A DNA stretch of 63,852 nt, taken from Lachnospiraceae bacterium UBA3641. GTDB lineage: Bacteria > Bacillota > Clostridia > Lachnospirales > Lachnospiraceae. Positions 1-8,967 of the stretch are shown in pieces. The notes below the pieces were generated by a model. That model saw only the letters and a list, made by a program, of their open reading frames with translations, was not told the origin of the DNA and made no database searches. A program made the position numbers and the translations under genes. Within the stretch, counting starts at the first letter, position 1. Each line of letters begins with the position of its first letter. The stretch is from positions 1-63,852 of the forward strand of contig DFKQ01000079.1 in the NCBI GenBank assembly GCA_002373875.1, read 5' to 3'.

Positions 1-126
1 CATTTAAACTGTCAAAGATGGGATTTTACAGTATAATTTCTTTTTGTGCAAGGTACCACTCCGGAAATGCCTGAATTCTTTATCGTATAGGTGGGGCCAT
101 CGCGGTTTTTTCGTACCCGGCAGTTG

Positions 127-155
127 TTGACAGTAAAAAAATAGAGATATAGAAT
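127..155 (+). promoter_or_regulatory. Sigma-A-type promoter of the hyd operon
   Basis: A consensus TTGACA (127-132) is followed after 17 bp by TAGAAT (150-155). The predicted transcription start near 162 gives a very short leader before the hydE start codon. A second, weaker candidate lies upstream: CTGTCA at 9-14 and TATAAT at 32-37, also 17 bp apart. The rest of 1-126 is AT-rich. I see no gene in it; one forward frame is open only to a stop at 72-74. Confidence 0.65.
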
Positions 156-178
156 AGTTTGGAAACCCTATTAAATGC

Positions 179-1228
179 ATGGGTGATAAGGAAATGTACA
201 AGAAACTTGTGGATAAGCTTGCAAAAAACACGGTACTTGACAGGGATGAGTATCTTACTCTTATAAAAAATAAGGACGGTGTAAGAGAATATGCGGCAGA
301 ACTGGCAGGTAAGGTACGAAGACAGCATTACGGTGATCGCATTTTTATCCGTGGGCTTATTGAATTTACCAATCATTGCAGGAACAATTGCTACTATTGC
401 GGTATAAGGGCCGGAAATTCATGTGTGGAGAGATACCGACTCAGCCCCGATGAAATAGTATCCTGTGCGGATTCAGGCCACGAGCTGGGTTTCAGGACCT
501 TTGTTCTGCAGGGCGGTGAGGATGTCCTGTATACGGACGATATACTGGTTGACATAATTTCAAGGATCAAGAAGAAATATCCCGATTGTGCCGTTACCCT
601 ATCCATCGGCGAGCGGTCGGATGAGAGCTATAAAAGGCTTAAGGAAGCGGGAGCGGACAGGTATCTGCTCCGCCACGAAACCGTAAATCCGGAGCATTAT
701 AAGAAGCTGCATCCGGTGGATATGAGCCATGAAAACAGGTTAAGGTGTCTTCGGAGGCTTAAGGAGCTGGGATATCAGACAGGGGCCGGCTTTATGGTGG
801 GATCACCGGGGCAGACGGATGAGGATCTTGCGGATGAAATGCTGTTCCTTAAGGAACTTGATCCGCAGATGGTCGGTATAGGTCCTTTTATCCCTCACAA
901 GGATACTCCCTTAGGCGGAGAGTCACCCGGAAGTGCGCAGATGACGACCTTTCTGCTGTCACTTATAAGGCTGACCCTGCCCGGAGTTCTTCTTCCGGCA
1001 ACTACGGCGCTTGGAACCATAGATCCGATGGGACGTGAGAAGGGTATCATGGCAGGTGCGAATGTGCTCATGCCTAATCTGTCGCCTGCTGGAGTAAGGG
1101 ATAAGTATTTACTGTATGATAATAAGATATGCACAGGTGATGAAGCCGCACAATGTATAAACTGTCTTAAGCTGAGAATGGAAAAGACAGGGTACAGGAT
1201 AGTAACCGAAAGGGGCGATTATAAATGA
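179..1228 (+). CDS. hydE: [FeFe]-hydrogenase maturase HydE (radical SAM)
   Basis: A 349-residue radical SAM enzyme that acts in the cytoplasm with HydG and HydF to build the 2Fe subcluster of the [FeFe]-hydrogenase H-cluster. The SAM-cluster motif CxxxCxxC is at C67/C71/C74. The run ending in QGGED just after it is typical of HydE/BioB-like barrels, and the length fits the family. It is first of three genes and overlaps hydG by 4 bp (ATGA). The start is uncertain: ATG at 179 lies only about 17 nt after the predicted transcription start and lacks a clear ribosome site, while ATG at 194 has AAGG immediately before it, too close to be ideal. No hydrogenase structural gene lies in the window, so the client is encoded elsewhere. 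Confidence 0.93.
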   Translation: MGDKEMYKKLVDKLAKNTVLDRDEYLTLIKNKDGVREYAAELAGKVRRQHYGDRIFIRGLIEFTNHCRNNCYYCGIRAGNSCVERYRLSPDEIVSCADSGHELGFRTFVLQGGEDVLYTDDILVDIISRIKKKYPDCAVTLSIGERSDESYKRLKEAGADRYLLRHETVNPEHYKKLHPVDMSHENRLRCLRRLKELGYQTGAGFMVGSPGQTDEDLADEMLFLKELDPQMVGIGPFIPHKDTPLGGESPGSAQMTTFLLSLIRLTLPGVLLPATTALGTIDPMGREKGIMAGANVLMPNLSPAGVRDKYLLYDNKICTGDEAAQCINCLKLRMEKTGYRIVTERGDYK

Positions 1229-2646
1229 TCAAATATGATCCACATTCAATGAAAGCGGAGGAATTCATTAACGATGAAGAGATCCGTAATACACTTGATT
1301 ATGCAAAAGAACATAAAAATGATATAAAGCTTATAGATGAGATAATCACTAAGGCCAGGGAGCGAAAAGGGTTAGACCACCGGGAGGCGAGTGTACTTCT
1401 GGCATGCGAGGATCCTGTAAAGATAAATGAGATATATGATCTGGCTGAACAGATCAAGAAGGACTTCTACGGAAACAGGATAGTGCTGTTTGCTCCCCTG
1501 TATCTGTCCAATTATTGCGTCAACGGTTGTCTTTACTGTCCCTATCATCTTAAGAACAAACATATAGCGCGCAAGAAGCTGACCCAGGAGGAGGTGGCAA
1601 GAGAGGTTATTGCCCTTCAGGATATGGGACACAAACGTCTTGCCATTGAATCGGGAGAGGATCCGGTAAACAATCCGATCGAATATATACTGGAATGTAT
1701 AAATACCATCTACTCCGTGAAGCATAAGAACGGAGCCATACGGCGCGTGAATGTTAACATAGCCGCGACGACTGTGGAGAATTACCGAAAGCTCAAGGAT
1801 GCGGGGATAGGGACCTATATACTGTTCCAGGAGACCTACAACAGGGAAAATTATGAGAGGCTTCATCCCACAGGTCCCAAGCATGACTATGCATATCATA
1901 CAGAAGCTATGGACCGTGCCATGGAAGGCGGGATCGATGATGTGGGCGTGGGTGTGCTTTTCGGTCTGGATAATTACGCTTATGAATTTGCCGGTCTGCT
2001 TATGCATGCCGAACATCTTGAGGCCGTACAAGGAGTAGGTCCGCATACGATCAGTGTGCCCAGGGTAAAGCATGCGGATGACATAGATCCGGGTGATTTC
2101 GACAATTCCCTGAGCGATGATATGTTCTGTAAAATAGCGGCCTGCATACGTATTGCAGTTCCCTATACCGGAATGATAATATCAACCCGCGAGACGCCTG
2201 AGGTCCGCGAGAAGATCATCCGCCTGGGTGTAAGCCAGATAAGCGGCGGTTCCAGAACATCCGTGGGCGGATATGCCGAAGCGGAACGCCCCCATGATAC
2301 CGAACAATTCGATGTTTCGGATAACAGAACCCTTGACGAGGTTGTGAACTGGCTTATGAGATCCGGATATATACCGTCTTTCTGTACAGCGTGTTACCGT
2401 GAGGGAAGAACCGGAGACCGTTTCATGGAGCTGTGCAAGTCGGGACAGATACAGAACTGCTGTCATCCCAATGCTCTTATGACCCTTAAGGAATTTCTTA
2501 TCGATTACGCCTCGGAGGATACGGTAAAGCTGGGCGAGGCAATGATAGACAGAGAGATTGACACCATTCCGGCGCAAAAGGTCAGGGAAACGGTAAGAGA
2601 CCGGCTGACTAAGATTGAAAACGGAGACAGAGATTTCAGATTCTGA
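1225..2646 (+). CDS. hydG: [FeFe]-hydrogenase maturase HydG (tyrosine lyase)
   Basis: A 473-residue radical SAM tyrosine lyase. The family cleaves tyrosine to p-cresol and dehydroglycine and makes the CO and cyanide ligands of the H-cluster. The N-terminal SAM cluster motif is C98/C102/C105. The auxiliary-cluster motif characteristic of HydG, CxxCx22C, is visible near the C-terminus (C387, C390, C413) and separates it from the thiazole synthase ThiH. It overlaps hydE by 4 bp, indicating translational coupling, and is followed 20 bp later by hydF. Length and domain order are normal. Confidence 0.95.
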   Translation: MIKYDPHSMKAEEFINDEEIRNTLDYAKEHKNDIKLIDEIITKARERKGLDHREASVLLACEDPVKINEIYDLAEQIKKDFYGNRIVLFAPLYLSNYCVNGCLYCPYHLKNKHIARKKLTQEEVAREVIALQDMGHKRLAIESGEDPVNNPIEYILECINTIYSVKHKNGAIRRVNVNIAATTVENYRKLKDAGIGTYILFQETYNRENYERLHPTGPKHDYAYHTEAMDRAMEGGIDDVGVGVLFGLDNYAYEFAGLLMHAEHLEAVQGVGPHTISVPRVKHADDIDPGDFDNSLSDDMFCKIAACIRIAVPYTGMIISTRETPEVREKIIRLGVSQISGGSRTSVGGYAEAERPHDTEQFDVSDNRTLDEVVNWLMRSGYIPSFCTACYREGRTGDRFMELCKSGQIQNCCHPNALMTLKEFLIDYASEDTVKLGEAMIDREIDTIPAQKVRETVRDRLTKIENGDRDFRF

Positions 2647-2666
2647 TACGGGAGATCATTTATTAT

Positions 2667-3848
2667 ATGAGCCTTAACGAAACACCGACGGCAGAACGCA
2701 CCCATATAGGGTTTTTCGGATTACGGAACGCAGGAAAAAGCAGCCTGGTAAACAGGATCACAGGTCAGGAAATGTCTCTGGTCAGTGACATCAAGGGTAC
2801 AACTACCGACCCTGTCAGGAAGAGTATGGAACTGCTTCCCTTAGGACCGGTCACTATCATAGATACACCGGGGTATGATGACACAGGCAGTCTCGGTAAG
2901 CTGCGCGTTAAGAAGACCGGAGATATTCTTAAGATATGTGATATTGCCGTTCTTGTTACTGAGCATACAGAGCCGGACCCTGTTGAGCATGAGCTTATCA
3001 CACTGATACAGGAGCGCCGGATTCCGTATTTGATCGTTAAGAACAAGTGTGATGTGAATGAAGGCATGGGCTTTGGCAATATTAGGGTAAGCGCCGTTAC
3101 GGGAGAGGGGATTGAGGAGCTTAAGGAACGTATTGCCGGCCTTGCAAGGGATACGGATAAACGGATACGGTTCGTTGCGGATATCATACGACCGCATGAT
3201 ACCGTTGTTCTTGTGATCCCCATAGATACGTCTGCCCCCAAGGGAAGGCTTATTTTACCCCAACAGCAGGCAATAAGGGACATTCTTGATGCAGGTGCCG
3301 TAAGCCTGGTAACTGGAGTTGATGATCTGCCTGATACGCTGGCTTCACTTAAGAAGGAGCCTGAGCTTGTTATAACGGATTCCCAGGCCTTCGGTAAGGT
3401 AATGAAGCTGGTTCCCGAGAGCATACCGCTGACCTCTTTTTCCATACTTATGGCAAGATACAAGGGATTTCTCGGGGAAGCCCTTAAGGGTGCGGAATCC
3501 ATAGGAAGGCTTGAAGACGGAGCGCAGGTACTTATATGCGAAGGCTGCACACATCACAGGCAGTGCGAGGATATAGGGACGGTCAAGCTCCCGAAATGGC
3601 TTAAGGAATACACGGGAAGAGATCTTAATCTGTCATTTACATCCGGGCACGGATTCCCGGAAGACCTGTCGGTATATGATCTTATCATTCACTGCGGTGC
3701 GTGTATGTTAAACGACCGTGAGGTAAACAATCGTATGTTGGCAGCCCGGGCTTCATCAGTACCCTTTACCAACTATGGAACTGCCATAGCCTTCATGAAC
3801 GGCATATTGGCCCGCTCCGTAGCTCCTGTTCTGCCATATCTTACATGA
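2667..3848 (+). CDS. hydF: [FeFe]-hydrogenase maturation GTPase HydF
   Basis: A 393-residue GTPase and scaffold on which HydE and HydG assemble the H-cluster precursor before transfer to apo-hydrogenase. The N-terminal Era/TrmE-like G domain shows the P-loop GLRNAGKSS (18-26), a DTPG switch and an NKCD base-recognition motif. The C-terminal cluster-binding motif is complete: C294-x-H296 and H342-C343-x-x-C346. Third gene of the compact hydEGF operon. No clear hairpin terminator follows; the next promoter is at 3922-3950. Confidence 0.95.
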   Translation: MSLNETPTAERTHIGFFGLRNAGKSSLVNRITGQEMSLVSDIKGTTTDPVRKSMELLPLGPVTIIDTPGYDDTGSLGKLRVKKTGDILKICDIAVLVTEHTEPDPVEHELITLIQERRIPYLIVKNKCDVNEGMGFGNIRVSAVTGEGIEELKERIAGLARDTDKRIRFVADIIRPHDTVVLVIPIDTSAPKGRLILPQQQAIRDILDAGAVSLVTGVDDLPDTLASLKKEPELVITDSQAFGKVMKLVPESIPLTSFSILMARYKGFLGEALKGAESIGRLEDGAQVLICEGCTHHRQCEDIGTVKLPKWLKEYTGRDLNLSFTSGHGFPEDLSVYDLIIHCGACMLNDREVNNRMLAARASSVPFTNYGTAIAFMNGILARSVAPVLPYLT

Positions 3849-3921
3849 CCGGCAACTAAATCATTTAATTTCATCCCTTTACCATTGGATTGTGGCTCCA
3901 CCGGAATAAAAGTTCTTTACA

Positions 3922-3950
3922 TTGCTTTTGACCCTGTATGCAGATATAAT
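3922..3950 (+). promoter_or_regulatory. Promoter of the SASA-family esterase gene
   Basis: TTGCTT (3922-3927), a 17-bp spacer and a perfect TATAAT (3945-3950). The start codon at 3989 is preceded by GGGAGGT at 3979-3985. The 5' leader is about 30 nt. No obvious operator palindrome overlaps it. Confidence 0.6.
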
Positions 3951-3988
3951 AAAGGCAATTCAACTAAGGGCCCGGCCCGGGAGGTATT

Positions 3989-5923
3989 ATGGATAATCTG
4001 AAACTGCCAAGGCTCATAAGCAGCGGAATGGTTTTGCAGAGGGATAAAAAGGCACATATCTGGGGCTATGACCGGCCGGGAAGGGAAGTGGGAGTATCCT
4101 TCCTTGATAAAGAGTACGGAACCGTGACCGGAAGCGACGGAATCTTCGAGCTGTGGCTCGATCCCCAACCCTTCGGAGGCCCCTATACCATGAAGATACA
4201 TGATGATTCGGGTGAGTCCGTGACGGTTGAGGATATCCTCATAGGAGAGGTCTGGCTCTGCTCCGGCCAGTCCAACATGGAGCTTCCCATGAACAGGGTC
4301 AGGGATATGTTTCCGGAGGATATCGTTAATTGCGGCAATTCTGAGATAAGATGCTTTAAGATATCCGAGGATGTGGAATTCACAAGTCCGCTTGCCGAGC
4401 CGAAAACCGGAGAGTGGAGGAAGCCGGATCGGGACAATATTCTCGAATTTTCTGCGCTGGGCTATTACTTTGCTTCAGAGCTTAATAAAATGACACATAT
4501 ACCTGTTGGTTTTATAGATTCAAGCCTGGGCGGCTCCAAGCTTCATTGCTGGATGAGCCGCGGGATGCTTGAGGGCTATGATGATAAGCTGAAAGAGGCG
4601 GCTAAATACGCCGATGACAGCTTCAGGAACTCAGTTCTTAAAGATAACGTGGACAAACCCGCAGCCTGGCACAAAGCCCTGGACGAACGAGACAGAGGAC
4701 TTGAAGAGAAGTGGGAATCCGCTGATGCGGATGACTCCGGATGGAGCAGTATCCTTATACCCGGATTCTTAAGAGACACGGAAATAGGCAATTTTCTGGG
4801 ATGTATATATTTCAGGAAAAGCTTTGAAGTGCCGGCATCCCTTGCCGGTAAGGAGGCGGATCTGTGGCTGGGAACCCTTGTTGACAGCGACAGGACCTAC
4901 ATTAACGGCACCCTTGTGGGAGTGACCGAGTATCAATATCCTCCGAGGAAATACAAGATACCGGCAGGGCTGTTGAAGGAGGGCAGAAACAATATAACCG
5001 TAAGGCTTAAGAGTGAGTACTATCTTGAATTCATGCCGGGGCAGGTAAGCGGTGCAAGGTTTACTCCGGGCAAGGAATACAAGATATTCAATGATGAGTA
5101 TACGATAGATCTTACCGGTGAGTGGAAGTATAAGGTGGGAGCCGAAGCATCATGCGAGGCACCGAGACAGGATTTTGTCAGTTGGAAGCCGATGGGACTT
5201 TACAACGCCATGACAGCCCCATGCCATAAGTATGTCATAGGAGGTGTGAACTGGTATCAGGGTGAATCCGATTGTGAAGACAGGGATGAATATACGGAGC
5301 TTTTTGGCAGGATGGTGAAGGGATACAGGGAAGAATGGGATAATGATGCTCTTAGGTTTTATGTGGTGGAGCTTCCCAATTTCACGATAGACAATAACCC
5401 TGATTCGGAATCCTGGACGGGAATGAGGGAGATACTGAGACGTATATCCGAAACGATAGAGGGATGCGACTGCATCGTTTCCATTGACCTTGGTGAGGAT
5501 AATGATCTTCATCCGCAGAATAAAAAGGATCTGGGACGGCGACTGGCCCTCCTTGCGGCACATGATGCATGCGGAATGGATGTTATATGTCATGGTCCTT
5601 CCATCAAGAAATTCATGTGTGTTAAGAAGGATGATACCGCCGAGATAACCCTTAACATGTCCGATATCGCGGATGGCCTTATTGCAAGGGAAGCAAACGG
5701 CAGGGGCAATGATAATAAAGTAACGGATTTTGTTGTTGTGGATGATATGGGGAACCGGTTCAGGGCCGATGTGAATGTTATGAAGGACAGGATTGTATTG
5801 ATGGTGAAGGGGCTTGAGCATTCGGTAAAGGAAATCCTGTACTGCTACAGCCAGACCAATTCCGGGGCGCTCATATATAATTCCGCGGGTCTTCCCATGA
5901 GCCCCGGCATATACAGGATGTAA
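3989..5923 (+). CDS. SGNH/SASA-family carbohydrate acetylesterase
   Basis: A 644-residue protein of the sialate O-acetylesterase-like SGNH family, which deacetylates sugars. The nucleophile motif GQSNM is at about 93-97 (Ser95) and the Asp/His dyad motif DLHPQNK at about 506-512. Between them, at about 230-360, lies an inserted jelly-roll resembling the sugar-binding domain of GH2 enzymes (YFRKSFEVP, LWLGTLVDSDRTYINGTLVG). No signal peptide is visible, so it is probably cytoplasmic and acts on imported oligosaccharides. Next to uronate genes and an intracellular GH115, the likely substrate is acetylated xylo-oligosaccharide; sialate esterase activity is less likely. It ends 7 bp from the convergent GGDEF gene. 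Confidence 0.8.
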   Translation: MDNLKLPRLISSGMVLQRDKKAHIWGYDRPGREVGVSFLDKEYGTVTGSDGIFELWLDPQPFGGPYTMKIHDDSGESVTVEDILIGEVWLCSGQSNMELPMNRVRDMFPEDIVNCGNSEIRCFKISEDVEFTSPLAEPKTGEWRKPDRDNILEFSALGYYFASELNKMTHIPVGFIDSSLGGSKLHCWMSRGMLEGYDDKLKEAAKYADDSFRNSVLKDNVDKPAAWHKALDERDRGLEEKWESADADDSGWSSILIPGFLRDTEIGNFLGCIYFRKSFEVPASLAGKEADLWLGTLVDSDRTYINGTLVGVTEYQYPPRKYKIPAGLLKEGRNNITVRLKSEYYLEFMPGQVSGARFTPGKEYKIFNDEYTIDLTGEWKYKVGAEASCEAPRQDFVSWKPMGLYNAMTAPCHKYVIGGVNWYQGESDCEDRDEYTELFGRMVKGYREEWDNDALRFYVVELPNFTIDNNPDSESWTGMREILRRISETIEGCDCIVSIDLGEDNDLHPQNKKDLGRRLALLAAHDACGMDVICHGPSIKKFMCVKKDDTAEITLNMSDIADGLIAREANGRGNDNKVTDFVVVDDMGNRFRADVNVMKDRIVLMVKGLEHSVKEILYCYSQTNSGALIYNSAGLPMSPGIYRM

Positions 5924-5930
5924 GGTCTTT

Positions 5931-7685
5931 TTACTTGCCGGAAGGGGTCTTCTTTACAACCTTTTTAATAACCTTCTTCCGTACAACCTTTTTGACAACT
6001 CTTCCGGTCTGAGGAGCCTGCCCCATTGTATGGGATACTGTATTTCCGGTAACGTCTGCGGCAGATGAAGGCTTATATGATGCGGCATTAACGCCGGTAT
6101 GTGTGTTGTTATCCCTTTCGGCCGGCTCATCGGTGACATCGAGCACATCCGTGACGGCGGTGATCTCTTCAGGCTCGGAACCGGCAAATACGTCCGTAAA
6201 CCACAGATACCCGTTTCTTCCCTTTTCCTTGGTTTCATAGAGGGCAGTGTCGGCGCATTTCTTAAGAGCGGACAGGTTGTCGGCATCCTGAGGATATCTG
6301 GCAGCTCCCGCCGAGAAGCTTATTAAGAAGTCTGCGTTATTCTTACTGTTGTCATTAAGTTCGATGGAGTGAACTTCCCTGACACATCTTTTCAGTGCAT
6401 CCGTTACCGACTCCATGTCGCCCATTTCCGTCAGTACAACGAATTCATCTCCGCCGAATCTGGATATTATTCCCTGTTTATTAAAATTATTTCTGAGAGT
6501 GTCGGAAAAAGCCACAAGAAGCTTATCGCCGGCATCATGACCGAACCTGTCGTTTACCTGCTTGAAGTAGTCGATATCAAAGAATATGAGGGCAGAATCA
6601 TGGCCCTTCATAAGCAGCTGCTCGGCTGCAAGATCAAAGGCCCTCCTGTTCAGTGCTCCGGTAAGAGGGTCATGTATGGACAGGCTTGTAAGCATCTTGC
6701 TTTCGCGCTTGCTTAACCTGTACATATTGGCAATGAGGACGATCACGACCAGAAGAAGTACGGCCAAAAAGACAAGCACGTAATTCCTGAATGTGTTCAT
6801 GGTGGCGGACAGGGTGTTGCTGGGAATACGTACAACTACATACCAGCCCGGCATGCTGGAAATCTTCGAACAGTATTGGGAGTAGTATATTCCTTCTATG
6901 GAATAGCTTATACCGATGTTGTCTTCAAGCCTGCGTACCGAGTCGAGCCATTCGCTGTAGGTCGGTATATCGCTCTTGTCTATGTTCTGCATTGACAGAT
7001 AGGCATTGGTCCAGCTTCCGATGGCATGGGCATCCGATCCGGCACATTGGATTATGTTGGCTGATCCGGCATTCATGAGCCATATCTCCACATCGTTTCC
7101 CAGAGACTGCGTAACGGCTACCTCCTGAAGATCCCTGAGAAAATAGGTAATGAACATATAGCCGTGACGCTCGTAATTCCCGTAAGCAAAATCAGCGAAC
7201 ATTGTGATGACGGGCTGGCCGTATACCGATGACCGGTAGGGGGCGGACATTGATACCGGATTGGCTTGGGCAGCGGTATTTAGAAGGTTCCATTTTTCGA
7301 ATTCCTTTTTTTCCGCATCCTCGGCATATATTTCTCCGGAATCGTCTATAAAGCCTATACTCAGATATTCACCTTTATTATAAGATTTGAGAGTCATGTA
7401 GATATCATCCAGAGAATCCAGATCCTGGGCTGAAAGTACAGAGGCCATGCTTTTGGCTGATTCGGTCATGAATTCTATGGATGAATTCATTTTTTCGGAC
7501 ATTATGGTGCATATCTCACCCGACAACTGCTGGTCATGCCTTGAGATAAGGCGGTCAAAAGCGCTGATGAGCACGGCGATTGCACCCAGGAAGACCATGA
7601 GACATATGATAAGTGTCAGATAGAAGGAGCGGCCGCCCTTTATTAAGTTAAGTTCGTATTGATCTTTCTTTTTCTTAAGATTCAT
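5931..7685 (-). CDS. Membrane diguanylate cyclase with extracellular sensor (GGDEF)
   Basis: 584 residues. An N-terminal membrane segment (about 20-42) is followed by a roughly 250-residue extracytoplasmic region with Cache-like features, then a second membrane segment (about 300-325) and a GGDEF domain with RFGGDEF at about 408-414. The active-site sequence is intact, so c-di-GMP synthesis is likely. I see no RxxD inhibitory site before it. After the cyclase comes an odd tail of about 80 residues rich in Thr, Val and Ala that ends in repeated Lys/Val blocks (VVKKVVRKKVIKKVVKK). The gene lies 10 bp downstream of an orphan sugar-binding lipoprotein on the same strand, so the two are probably one transcription unit and may form a sensor pair. 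Confidence 0.88.
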   Translation of the reverse strand: MNLKKKKDQYELNLIKGGRSFYLTLIICLMVFLGAIAVLISAFDRLISRHDQQLSGEICTIMSEKMNSSIEFMTESAKSMASVLSAQDLDSLDDIYMTLKSYNKGEYLSIGFIDDSGEIYAEDAEKKEFEKWNLLNTAAQANPVSMSAPYRSSVYGQPVITMFADFAYGNYERHGYMFITYFLRDLQEVAVTQSLGNDVEIWLMNAGSANIIQCAGSDAHAIGSWTNAYLSMQNIDKSDIPTYSEWLDSVRRLEDNIGISYSIEGIYYSQYCSKISSMPGWYVVVRIPSNTLSATMNTFRNYVLVFLAVLLLVVIVLIANMYRLSKRESKMLTSLSIHDPLTGALNRRAFDLAAEQLLMKGHDSALIFFDIDYFKQVNDRFGHDAGDKLLVAFSDTLRNNFNKQGIISRFGGDEFVVLTEMGDMESVTDALKRCVREVHSIELNDNSKNNADFLISFSAGAARYPQDADNLSALKKCADTALYETKEKGRNGYLWFTDVFAGSEPEEITAVTDVLDVTDEPAERDNNTHTGVNAASYKPSSAADVTGNTVSHTMGQAPQTGRVVKKVVRKKVIKKVVKKTPSGK

Positions 7686-7695
7686 TGCACTTTAG

Positions 7696-8748
7696 TTAAT
7701 TATGCTTAAGCACTTCCACCACTTCGGGATCTGTCAGTGTATCATTGTTTACGGTTATTACACCGGTATCCTCGAACTTAATGTCGGGCTGCCTGCGGTC
7801 AAGAAGGTCAATAGCAGTCGTGATCCCCCTGTAACTCATGTCATACTGGCGCTGCAGCATGGTTGATGCCCTGAAGTCGGGCGATTCGATCAAAGACTTT
7901 ATCTCATCGGAGAAGTCAAACCCGACAATTATTATATCATTTCTTTCCTGCTCGTTCACGGTACGGCACAGGGCTCTTGTGGGGCCGTTGTTGGTACCGT
8001 ACAGGCCGGCCGTGTCGGGATGCTTTTTCAGAAAATCCGTGGTTAATTGGCCGCCGAGATCAATATTACCGTTGCAGTTCATGATATCGGTGGATATTAT
8101 CCAGTTATCGGGTGCATTATTTGACCAGTATTGGAAAAAGCCGGCCAAGCGCTCGTTTATGGTCTGGGAGGTTGATTGGCCCACCATTATCCCTACGGAT
8201 AATCCGGTATCCTCGGTATGTCCGGCATTATGAAGCTGGGCAAGCATTTCCTCTGCGGCCTTCTGCCCGGCCAGAAGGTTGTCTGTCATATAGCATATAT
8301 CAAAGCTGCTTGTGTTTGCGGCAGTGTCCACAAGTACGACAGGGATACCCATATCGTGGATTTTTTCTATATCGGAGGCCAGTTCAACGGAGTCATTGGG
8401 AGCAAGTATTATGGCATCGGCTCCCGCTGCAAGCGCTTCTTCTATAAGTATACGCTGACCCTGCCAGTCCGTCTCAATGTTTGTACCGCCGCAATAGACA
8501 TTAACGCCGTTGGCATTACCCGCATCCATTGCCCCGTTGATTATCACCTGCCAGTAGCTGGAATCCATAAGCCTCACGATAAGATATATATTCCTGTTTC
8601 CTTCACTGATCTCGTTGAGGGGTTTAAAATGGGCAATATCCGGACCTGCCGCAGCTGCTTCTTCCGCTTCTTTCGAGCAGGCGGTCAAACAGGTCATTGC
8701 AAACAGCAATATTGATAATACAAAGGCTCTGATCTTTTTCATGTTCAT
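7696..8748 (-). CDS. Orphan RbsB-type sugar-binding lipoprotein
   Basis: 350 residues from the chosen start. The signal peptide MNMKKIRAFVLS... ends in a lipobox LTAC, so the mature protein is probably membrane-anchored outside the cell. The body is a type I periplasmic binding fold of the ribose/galactose family (IYLIVRLMDSSYWQVIINGAMDAG, later NNGPTRALCRT and VGFDFSDEI). The frame is open back to 8814, but that extension would precede the positively charged signal-peptide start; a weak GGAT lies 9 nt before ATG 8748. No ABC permease or ATPase is nearby. The only partner is the downstream membrane diguanylate cyclase, which suggests sensing rather than transport (inference). Confidence 0.85.
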   Translation of the reverse strand: MNMKKIRAFVLSILLFAMTCLTACSKEAEEAAAAGPDIAHFKPLNEISEGNRNIYLIVRLMDSSYWQVIINGAMDAGNANGVNVYCGGTNIETDWQGQRILIEEALAAGADAIILAPNDSVELASDIEKIHDMGIPVVLVDTAANTSSFDICYMTDNLLAGQKAAEEMLAQLHNAGHTEDTGLSVGIMVGQSTSQTINERLAGFFQYWSNNAPDNWIISTDIMNCNGNIDLGGQLTTDFLKKHPDTAGLYGTNNGPTRALCRTVNEQERNDIIIVGFDFSDEIKSLIESPDFRASTMLQRQYDMSYRGITTAIDLLDRRQPDIKFEDTGVITVNNDTLTDPEVVEVLKHN

Positions 8749-8801
8749 GTCACATATATCCGAAAACATAATTCCATTATCAAAATAACACACAAAAAAG
8801 G

Positions 8802-8830
8802 AATTTGTAAACAAAATGAGATATCGTCAA
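8802..8830 (-). promoter_or_regulatory. Possible promoter for lipoprotein-GGDEF unit
   Basis: On the minus strand TTGACG (8830-8825) is followed after 17 bp by CAAATT (8807-8802), a poor -10. The position upstream of the lipoprotein start is right, but the -10 match is weak. It is next to the conserved block at 8839-8888, so a regulator bound there could affect both directions. Confidence 0.3.
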
Positions 8831-8838
8831 CTTTCACT

Positions 8839-8925
8839 AAAATGTCAGTTGCTTTATGTATAAAATCCCATCTTTACCTCTGACATGTCAGTGTGTTATA
8901 TTTAGGATAATAGTAACATGTCAGC
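8839..8925 (+). promoter_or_regulatory. Conserved regulatory block and operator-like repeats upstream of gntR
   Basis: This block is nearly the same as 15491-15540 upstream of dctP. Both have AAAATGTCAG, then ATGTATAAAAT, then TTTAC and CTGACATG at almost the same spacing; I count about 41 matches in 50 positions with one gap. Here CTGACATGTCAG (8880-8891) is a perfect 12-bp palindrome, and ACATGTCAG recurs at 8916-8924, 33 bp after the copy at 8883. The layout suggests multiple sites for the FCD-GntR regulator encoded just downstream and its paralogue at 19256. Confidence 0.6.
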
Positions 8926-8967
8926 AGATGGCTGGCAAGGTATCGTTTATTAAACAGGAGAAAAGAT

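Noticed and set aside
1372..2073. Long open frame on the minus strand opposite hydG
   Set aside because: It lies wholly inside a clearly coding plus-strand gene, has no recognisable domain and no ribosome site. It is a frame shadow.
2765..3550. 261-codon minus-strand open frame opposite hydF
   Set aside because: Serine- and leucine-rich composition typical of antisense translation. The plus-strand HydF motifs are complete.
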